This document shows positions 1 to 4,191 of a stretch of 5,389 bases of DNA, in pieces; position 1 is the first letter of the stretch; each line of letters opens with the position of its first letter. Where the stretch lies: contig JAUWJP010000132.1 in NCBI GenBank assembly GCA_030607635.1, positions 1 through 5,389 on the forward strand, read 5' to 3'. The notes beneath the pieces are model-generated. The model was not told the origin of the DNA. It searched no databases and worked only from the letters and a program-made list of their open reading frames with translations. Both the position numbers and the translations under genes were made by a program. Source of the DNA: Candidatus Aminicenantota bacterium (GTDB lineage Bacteria; Acidobacteriota; Aminicenantia; Aminicenantales; Aminicenantaceae).

Positions 1-126
1 AATGATAAAGCTCAGGCATTGCGTTTGGCCAAGCTGGAGATGATAAATTCGAAGTTTAGCCATCCTTTTTATTGGGCGGCTTTTGTTTTGAATGGTGATT
101 CTAATTCCAAGTTAAATTTTAGATAA
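1..126 (+). CDS. CHAT domain protein, C-terminal end only (5' end outside window)
   Basis: The reading frame is open from base 1 to the TAA at 124-126, giving the last 41 residues of a protein. They include an Ala-Leu-Arg-Leu-Ala-Lys-Leu-Glu helix at residues 6-13 and then His-Pro-Phe-Tyr-Trp-Ala-Ala-Phe-Val-Leu-Asn-Gly at residues 21-32. This is the characteristic end of CHAT (caspase HetF Associated with TPRs) domains, where a helix is followed by an HPxYWAxFxxxG strand. The same end occurs in the second CHAT gene of this window, with about 60% identity over roughly 29 residues by eye. Unlike that protein, this one stops about nine residues after the last strand and has no C-terminal membrane helix. 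The catalytic His and Cys and any TPR repeats lie outside the window. It converges on the anti-sigma gene with an 11-nt gap, which leaves no room for a separate terminator. CHAT family assignment is fairly secure; substrate and activity cannot be judged. Confidence 0.85.
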   Translation, partial: NDKAQALRLAKLEMINSKFSHPFYWAAFVLNGDSNSKLNFR

Positions 127-137
127 TCTGTTTCTTC

Positions 138-872
138 TCAGTTAGTCAGAATAAATTCTTCTATCTCTGATTCGATCTTTTTTCCATCAGGCAAAAAAGA
201 TGTAACCATCCAGAAGTATGTTTTGTTTATGTTTAATCTCTTGGCAATTTCAGCCGGAAGGAGAGCTTGGTTTCTAGAAATTTTGTTACTTTTCCATATT
301 TGAAACAGGGTTTCGTCAAATAATTCAATTATGTAATACTCGGAGCTTTTAAATTCGTTCCATTTGAATACTAGTAAAGATTTTGAATATTTTCCATTTA
401 TCGGTTCGATCAGATGGACTCGACTAAGATCTGATCCTCGATACTCTCTTTTCCCTCTATTCTGGAAAACAAAGAAATTAGAAATTATAATGGCAACTCC
501 TGCCAGCATAAACGCATATTTCCAAGACAATCTAGGAAAAAGTGACTTTCGTCCCTCGTTTAAATAGTTGGTTTTTTTGCCCGCTCTTTTTTTGATGGCA
601 GCTATGTTTTCTTTCGATTGTAATAATTGACCAATCCCTTCAATTAATTTCCCTTCTTCTCTTCGAGTTTGGAGCATGAACTCAAATTCTTGAGCACAAG
701 AGGAGCATTTCGTTATATGGTCTATCACTCTTGATCTTTGTTTTTCCGGTGCTTTTGATTTAAAAAAGCTAATGATTTCCTTAGAAGGAGGGCAACTTTT
801 TCGCGAATGGAGAATATTTTCCATTATATAGGCTTTGTATAATTTTATTAAATCTTTATTCTTTATTTTCAT
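138..872 (-). CDS. Transmembrane anti-sigma factor with zinc-binding (zf-HC2) N-terminus and FN3-like outer domain
   Basis: Predicted to bind and silence the ECF sigma factor encoded just upstream. The 244-residue protein has three parts. Residues 27-59 form a ZAS/zf-HC2 motif with Cys27 and then His52-x3-Cys56-x2-Cys59, all ligands present. A hydrophobic helix (about 119-137, after Leu-Ser-Trp-Lys-Tyr) spans the membrane. Residues about 150-244 form an outer domain whose alternating strands (a Lys-Trp-Asn near 170-172, Glu-Tyr-Tyr-Ile-Ile-Glu-Leu near 178-184, Thr-Tyr-Phe-Trp-Met-Val near 218-223, then a Gly and a final strand) resemble a fibronectin-III/Ig-like sandwich. The ATG at 872-870 is chosen because AAGGA lies about 7 nt upstream; a TTG two codons earlier sits too close to it. 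The start overlaps the end of the sigma gene by 17 nt, which suggests translational coupling. The zinc motif and membrane helix are seen directly. The sigma partner is inferred from position, and the FN3 fold is a weaker call. Confidence 0.85.
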   Translation of the reverse strand: MKIKNKDLIKLYKAYIMENILHSRKSCPPSKEIISFFKSKAPEKQRSRVIDHITKCSSCAQEFEFMLQTRREEGKLIEGIGQLLQSKENIAAIKKRAGKKTNYLNEGRKSLFPRLSWKYAFMLAGVAIIISNFFVFQNRGKREYRGSDLSRVHLIEPINGKYSKSLLVFKWNEFKSSEYYIIELFDETLFQIWKSNKISRNQALLPAEIAKRLNINKTYFWMVTSFLPDGKKIESEIEEFILTN

Positions 873-1401
873 ATTCAATTCCTTTTTCTCTTAGTATCTT
901 TTTTAAATCAGATAAGCCGCGGTAGAGCAAATTTCTTGTCTTGTCTCTGGTCCATTTAAAATAGATGGCGATCTCCTCAATTGTCATGTTTAATAAAAAC
1001 ATTTTTACAACTTTACGCCGAGATTCAATAAGTGAATCTACAGCATGACCTATAATTTCTTTTGCGTTGATATCATTGGAGATATTAATTAAATAGTTGC
1101 TTTTTTGCTCAGAGACCAATTTATGTTTTTCGTTAATAAAGATTCCTTTTTCTCGCTTAGATCTTCGAAGCTGATCTATTATAGAGGAATTTACAATTTT
1201 CCTGATATAGGACGCATAATTTTTTATCTTTTTCTCATCTTCCAATATTTTCCATATTTTTATTTTAACTTCTTGTAAGATATCATCAGGATCAATCCCA
1301 TTTTTTTGAACATTGAATTTTTGAATGTTGGCTTTAACGAATCTAGAAAACCTGCTTATTATGACCTCAAATTCCTTGATTTTTTCTTCATCGCTATTCA
1401 T
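856..1401 (-). CDS. ECF-family RNA polymerase sigma factor
   Basis: A sigma70-superfamily protein of 181 residues, the usual ECF size, with only regions 2 and 4. Region 2 shows Asp39-Asp40-Ile-Leu-Gln-Glu-Val followed by Lys-Ile-Lys-Ile-Trp-Lys (core polymerase binding), then Ser-Ile-Ile-Asp-Gln-Leu-Arg-Arg near 73-80 (-10 recognition side). Region 4 starts near Leu124-Ile-Glu-Ser-Arg-Arg. Its helix-turn-helix (about 139-170) contains Thr-Ile-Glu-Glu-Ile-Ala, Lys-Trp-Thr-Arg-Asp-Lys-Thr-Arg-Asn-Leu-Leu-Tyr-Arg-Gly and Leu-Ser-Asp-Leu-Lys-Lys, and the protein ends Glu-Lys-Gly-Ile-Glu-Tyr-Glu. The RNLxYRGLxDL style is one I associate with ECF factors located near CHAT and zf-HC2 genes. The frame is also open upstream from a GTG at 1449, but the ATG at 1401 is preferred because the extra 16 codons lack family character and overlap a good promoter. 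It is first gene of a two-gene operon with the anti-sigma factor. Target promoters are unknown, and no copy of the common GGAAC-type ECF -35 was seen upstream, so autoregulation is not evident. Confidence 0.9.
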   Translation of the reverse strand: MNSDEEKIKEFEVIISRFSRFVKANIQKFNVQKNGIDPDDILQEVKIKIWKILEDEKKIKNYASYIRKIVNSSIIDQLRRSKREKGIFINEKHKLVSEQKSNYLINISNDINAKEIIGHAVDSLIESRRKVVKMFLLNMTIEEIAIYFKWTRDKTRNLLYRGLSDLKKILREKGIEYENKE

Positions 1402-1413
1402 TTTTGCTCGCGC

Positions 1414-1442
1414 ATTATAGCATCGGTTATTGAGGGGAGCAA
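1414..1442 (-). promoter_or_regulatory. Sigma70-like promoter for the sigma/anti-sigma operon
   Basis: On the minus strand TTGCTC (1442-1437) is followed after exactly 17 nt by a perfect TATAAT (1419-1414). The -10 box ends 12 nt before the ATG at 1401, so transcription would begin about 5-6 nt before the start codon. That leaves almost no leader and no room for a Shine-Dalgarno site, and indeed none is seen. It also argues against use of the GTG at 1449. This is a prediction from consensus match only; such matches occur by chance in AT-rich DNA, although a perfect -10 with ideal spacing at this place is unlikely to be accidental. Confidence 0.55.
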
Positions 1443-1526
1443 CTCGCACATAATATATAGAGTCGTTTTATTGAATAATTTTATCACTTTGGTGAATTTA
1501 AAGTAGGAGAAACCTTCAAGATTTAA

Positions 1527-2333
1527 ATGAGAATTTTTTCCTTAAAAATCGTTCTTATACTGAGTAAAAATGATGAATTCGATGACATTAAATCGGGAAA
1601 ATCTTGGATGAATAGTCCTGTTTCTAGTAATACCGAAATAGTAGGAATAAGCTTGATAATAAAAAGAAAACTGCGGTTTATTCATAAAGCTGCTAAAAGT
1701 GATAAGAGTGTATTGATTTTAGGAGAGACAGGAACGGGAAAGGATTTAATTGCAAAAAAAGTTCATGAACTGAGTGATAGAAGAAATAAACTTTTTGTGG
1801 CTATCAATTGCACAGCCATTCCAGAAGAGCTATTTGAGGCTGAACTTTTTGGCTATGTACGAGGTTCTTTTACTGGAGCTGTGAAAGACAAATTAGGACT
1901 ACTTGAGGTCGCCAAGGATGGGACGATTTTTTTTGATGAGATAGGTGATTTGCCTTTATTTCTTCAAGCGAAAATCTTAAGAATTATCGAAAAAAGAGAA
2001 CTGAGAAGAATAGGAGAAACAACTATTAGAAAAATTTATGCTTGCTTTATCTTTGCAACTAATAAAAATTTACAGGAAGAAATGAAGGCAGGAGGATTTT
2101 GCAAAGACTTATATTACAGAATTAATGTGATAAAGTTTTACATGCCTCCTTTAAAAGAGAGGAAAGAAGATATTCCCTTGTTAGTGGATCATATACTTAG
2201 AAAAGAGATAAAGAGAGGAGAACCTAAAAGAGTGATTTATAGGGAAGCTATGAAAAAATTAGTGGCTTATGATTTCCCAGGAAATATTAGAGAATTAGAA
2301 AACATCGTTGAAAGAGCATGTATTCCCTCTTAA
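1527..2333 (+). CDS. Sigma54-interacting AAA+ activator, cut short before its DNA-binding domain
   Basis: The bacterial enhancer-binding protein core, which remodels RNA polymerase-sigma54 using ATP. In 268 residues it keeps every AAA+ landmark: Walker A Gly-Glu-Thr-Gly-Thr-Gly-Lys (66-72), the sigma54-contact loop Gly-Ser-Phe-Thr-Gly-Ala (113-118; the usual second residue is Ala), Walker B Thr-Ile-Phe-Phe-Asp-Glu (133-138), sensor I Ala-Thr-Asn (177-179), Asp-Leu-Tyr-Tyr-Arg (194-198, arginine-finger region), Pro-Pro-Leu-Lys-Glu-Arg, and sensor II Pro-Gly-Asn-Ile-Arg-Glu-Leu-Glu (251-258). There is no receiver, GAF or FHA sensor domain, only about 37 unplaced residues before the core. The protein ends right after Val-Glu-Arg-Ala because TAA (2331-2333) interrupts the frame; the DNA-binding end lies downstream. 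AGGAGA (1505-1510) is 16 nt before the ATG, farther than usual; the codon just before the ATG is TAA, so the frame cannot extend upstream. It diverges from the sigma operon. It may be a decaying gene or a DNA-binding-free activator. Confidence 0.85.
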   Translation: MRIFSLKIVLILSKNDEFDDIKSGKSWMNSPVSSNTEIVGISLIIKRKLRFIHKAAKSDKSVLILGETGTGKDLIAKKVHELSDRRNKLFVAINCTAIPEELFEAELFGYVRGSFTGAVKDKLGLLEVAKDGTIFFDEIGDLPLFLQAKILRIIEKRELRRIGETTIRKIYACFIFATNKNLQEEMKAGGFCKDLYYRINVIKFYMPPLKERKEDIPLLVDHILRKEIKRGEPKRVIYREAMKKLVAYDFPGNIRELENIVERACIPS

Positions 2334-2521
2334 GGAAATACGATAACTGCGAAGGACATCAAATTGGATTATGATAAAATATGTTACAAAAAACCACGAA
2401 AATAACTCCAGAGCAGTTAAGAAAGATCTTAGAGAATTGTCGCTGGAATAAAACTAGGGCTGCCACTAGGATGGGGAAAAGCAGGCGTCAGTTCTATCGT
2501 TTATTAGAAAAGCATAAAATG
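2334..2521 (+). pseudogene. Detached 3' remnant of the sigma54 activator: linker plus Fis-type helix-turn-helix
   Basis: Reading on past the TAA in the activator frame gives Gly-Asn-Thr-Ile-Thr-Ala-Lys-Asp-Ile-Lys-Leu-Asp-Tyr-Asp, the typical linker after an enhancer-binding AAA+ core. That frame then ends at a TAA at 2394-2396. The DNA-binding domain follows one frame over, from the ATG at 2381. It has Ile-Thr-Pro-Glu-Gln-Leu-Arg-Lys-Ile-Leu, Asn-Lys-Thr-Arg-Ala-Ala-Thr-Arg-Met-Gly and Ser-Arg-Arg-Gln-Phe-Tyr-Arg-Leu-Leu-Glu-Lys-His, an HTH_8/Fis domain. One extra A in the A6 run after TTAC (2378-2383) would rejoin the two frames. The ORF stays open to 2719, but residues after about 47 look like no protein family and cover a promoter, so the true end was probably near 2521. 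No good ribosome binding site precedes 2381; independent translation is possible but unlikely. Confidence 0.75.
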
Positions 2522-2784
2522 TCAGACTGCATTAAAAGAAATTATCATTTATCATTCCGGCTGCCTTTTCTCGATTTTCTTTGGGGGAGAGATGCGTTTT
2601 GTCTCTTGTTGAGCTTGAGATGGAAATTATTTTCAGGTAGGAAGATTATCCTGGCAATTGGGCCTAATTTTTTTTTGCTTGACGTCAATAACCTGCTTGA
2701 CTTCCCTTGTTTTATTTAATAGTATTCCTTGCCGTAAGAATCAGTTTCACTTTTCCTCTTTAAAGTAATCTTTGTGGGCCTTGG
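2522..2784 (+). other. Non-coding spacer upstream of the glycosyltransferase gene
   Basis: This stretch has an open frame as far as 2719, inherited from the activator remnant, but the encoded sequence is low-complexity hydrophobic and basic with no domain. It holds a T9 run (about 2669-2677), a sigma70-like promoter at 2697-2725, and about 55 nt of leader before the ATG at 2785. I saw no sigma54 -24/-12 site (GG, ten bases, GC) by eye, although the activator sits directly upstream. I saw no tRNA, riboswitch or repeat array. Confidence 0.5.
2697..2725 (+). promoter_or_regulatory. Sigma70-like promoter for the glycosyltransferase gene
   Basis: TTGACT (2697-2702, five of six consensus bases) is followed after 17 nt by TAGTAT (2720-2725, four of six). 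A start site near 2732 would leave a leader of about 53 nt. Only a weak Shine-Dalgarno candidate lies before the ATG at 2785. The promoter makes expression of the glycosyltransferase independent of the broken activator gene. Prediction from consensus only. Confidence 0.45.
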
Positions 2785-4170
2785 ATGCTGGAAAAAATAT
2801 TTGATGAGCTTGAATTAGAAACTCAGCCAAAAAGCTCTTTATTCGATCTTCCTTTTATAAAAAAAAGGGCAGATCCTGTTCTTATTATCTTCATCATCTT
2901 AACCAGCTCTTTCATTGTAGTTGTTGCCATTAAATTCCGTATCTTTCATATGTGGGCTGAATTTCTGGGCAGCAATTTATTCCTTAGAATATCAACATAC
3001 CCGTTATTGATTTCAGCTGTAATCATAGGGAGCGGTATAATTTTCCGGACAATTATTTGGTTTCGTTACAAGCCTCAGACTATAGAGCCGGGAGAGAGCG
3101 TTAATTGGCCATTTGTTTCTGTGATCATGCCTGCTTTAAACGAGGAGGAGCTCATAGAGAAATCAATCGCCTCCATCTTTAACAGCAACTATCCCCAAGA
3201 TAAGCTTGAAGTCATCTGTATAAATGACGGCTCTGCTGATTCAACTTTTTACTATATGATGAGAGCTAAGCAAATATATGGAGATAGACTAGAGGTCGTC
3301 AATTTCAGGGAAAATTTAGGGAAGAGAAAAGCCCTCTATGTAGGTTTGAAGAAATCAAGAGGAGAGATTATTGTTACTGTTGATACTGATAGTAAAATCG
3401 GGCGGAGCGCCATCAGAAATCTTGTTATTCCTTTGATTAAGGATGAGAGGACGGGTGCTGTTGCGGGGAGAGTTGCAGTTTTAAATGAAAAGGAGAATTT
3501 TCTTACAAGGATGCTTTCGGTCCGCTATTCAATCTCCTTTAATTTTGGCCGCGCTTATCAGAGTGTCTATGGAGCTGTTTTTTGCTGTCCGGGCGCCCTC
3601 ACTGCATACAGAAGTAATGTTTTGATGAAATTCATTAATGAGTGGGTCAATCAGAAATTTCTCAAAACACCCTGCACTTACGGCGAAGATAGGGCTCTCA
3701 CGACTCAAATCCTGAAAGCAGGCTATATGACAAGATTCCAGTCCAACGCCTGTGTTTATACGAAAGTGCCTACAGGACTAGCTCAAATGACCCTAATGTA
3801 TCTTCGCTGGACGCGAAGTTATATTCGAGAATCCATTCTTTTTGCCAAATTCATGTTTTCAAAATACCGGACAAAAAACAGAGTTATGCCTATATTTGAT
3901 TTCTTCTTTTTGAATATCCTCCATCCTTTCCATATTTTTTCTTTAGGCATTATAATTTATTCTTTTTGCGTCCATCCTCTTTTTATTCTCCGTCATATTG
4001 CTTTCCTGGTTATTATTTCCTTTTTTCTCTCACTTTATTATCTCCGCACCAATAAAAACCTTTCTTTCCTCTATGGGATACCTTATGCTCTCATTACTGC
4101 TTTTTGTCTGTGGTGGATTGTCCCCTTTGCAGCTCTTTCTATGAGGAGTCAGTCATGGCTGACTCGTTAG
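2785..4170 (+). CDS. Membrane GT2 glycosyltransferase, hyaluronan-synthase/NodC/chitin-synthase-like
   Basis: A processive family 2 glycosyltransferase expected to build a beta-linked polysaccharide on the inner face of the membrane and pass it outward. It has 461 residues, the usual size for this group. Two N-terminal membrane helices (about 32-50 and 72-94) precede the catalytic domain, which opens Val-Ser-Val-Ile-Met-Pro-Ala-Leu-Asn-Glu-Glu (111-121). Next come Ile-Asn-Asp-Gly-Ser-Ala-Asp (146-152, UDP-sugar binding), the metal site Asp-Thr-Asp (200-202), Cys-Pro-Gly-Ala-Leu-Thr-Ala-Tyr-Arg (268-276), the base motif Gly-Glu-Asp-Arg (300-303) and Leu-Arg-Trp-Thr-Arg-Ser-Tyr-Ile-Arg-Glu-Ser (340-350). 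Three more helices (about 371-395, 398-420, 427-451) and a Trp-Leu-Thr-Arg end close it. The product-binding QxxRW motif reads Met338-Tyr-Leu-Arg-Trp342, with Gln replaced. Its promoter is its own, it converges on the second CHAT gene, and its base composition is richer in GC than the sigma region. The donor sugar cannot be told. Confidence 0.88.
   Translation: MLEKIFDELELETQPKSSLFDLPFIKKRADPVLIIFIILTSSFIVVVAIKFRIFHMWAEFLGSNLFLRISTYPLLISAVIIGSGIIFRTIIWFRYKPQTIEPGESVNWPFVSVIMPALNEEELIEKSIASIFNSNYPQDKLEVICINDGSADSTFYYMMRAKQIYGDRLEVVNFRENLGKRKALYVGLKKSRGEIIVTVDTDSKIGRSAIRNLVIPLIKDERTGAVAGRVAVLNEKENFLTRMLSVRYSISFNFGRAYQSVYGAVFCCPGALTAYRSNVLMKFINEWVNQKFLKTPCTYGEDRALTTQILKAGYMTRFQSNACVYTKVPTGLAQMTLMYLRWTRSYIRESILFAKFMFSKYRTKNRVMPIFDFFFLNILHPFHIFSLGIIIYSFCVHPLFILRHIAFLVIISFFLSLYYLRTNKNLSFLYGIPYALITAFCLWWIVPFAALSMRSQSWLTR
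4146..4165. repeat. 7-bp perfect inverted repeat at the end of the glycosyltransferase gene
   Basis: GAGTCAG (4146-4152) and CTGACTC (4159-4165) are perfect reverse complements separated by 6 nt; a T-G wobble could add one pair, leaving a CATG loop. It lies in the last codons of the glycosyltransferase gene and 27 nt beyond the stop of the convergent CHAT gene. There is no T-run on either side, so it is not a standard intrinsic terminator. It could slow both converging polymerases or protect transcript ends; chance is also possible. Confidence 0.5.
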
Positions 4171-4191
4171 GGAGGGGGAGGCGGAAGACTT

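Noticed and set aside
364..567. Plus-strand open frame of 67 codons
   Set aside because: Lies wholly inside the anti-sigma gene on the opposite strand and shows no domain or ribosome binding site.
1402..1449. GTG at 1449 as the sigma-factor start
   Set aside because: It adds 16 residues without family resemblance, has no ribosome binding site, and overlaps a good promoter.
1306..1506. Plus-strand open frame of 66 codons
   Set aside because: Antisense to the sigma gene and its promoter, with no protein-family character.
2376..2385. Programmed -1 frameshift at the A-run joining the two activator parts
   Set aside because: A UAA stop lies 45 bases upstream in the same frame, so ribosomes would not arrive; the zero-frame codons also do not form a proper slippery heptamer.
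2640..2690. Sigma54 promoter upstream of the glycosyltransferase (TGGCA at about 2651 and GC at about 2677)
   Set aside because: The GG and GC pairs do not have the required ten-base spacing.
2522..2719. C-terminal 65 residues of the ORF starting at 2381 as real protein
   Set aside because: No recognisable domain, typical HTH_8 proteins end soon after the recognition helix, and the stretch overlaps a promoter.
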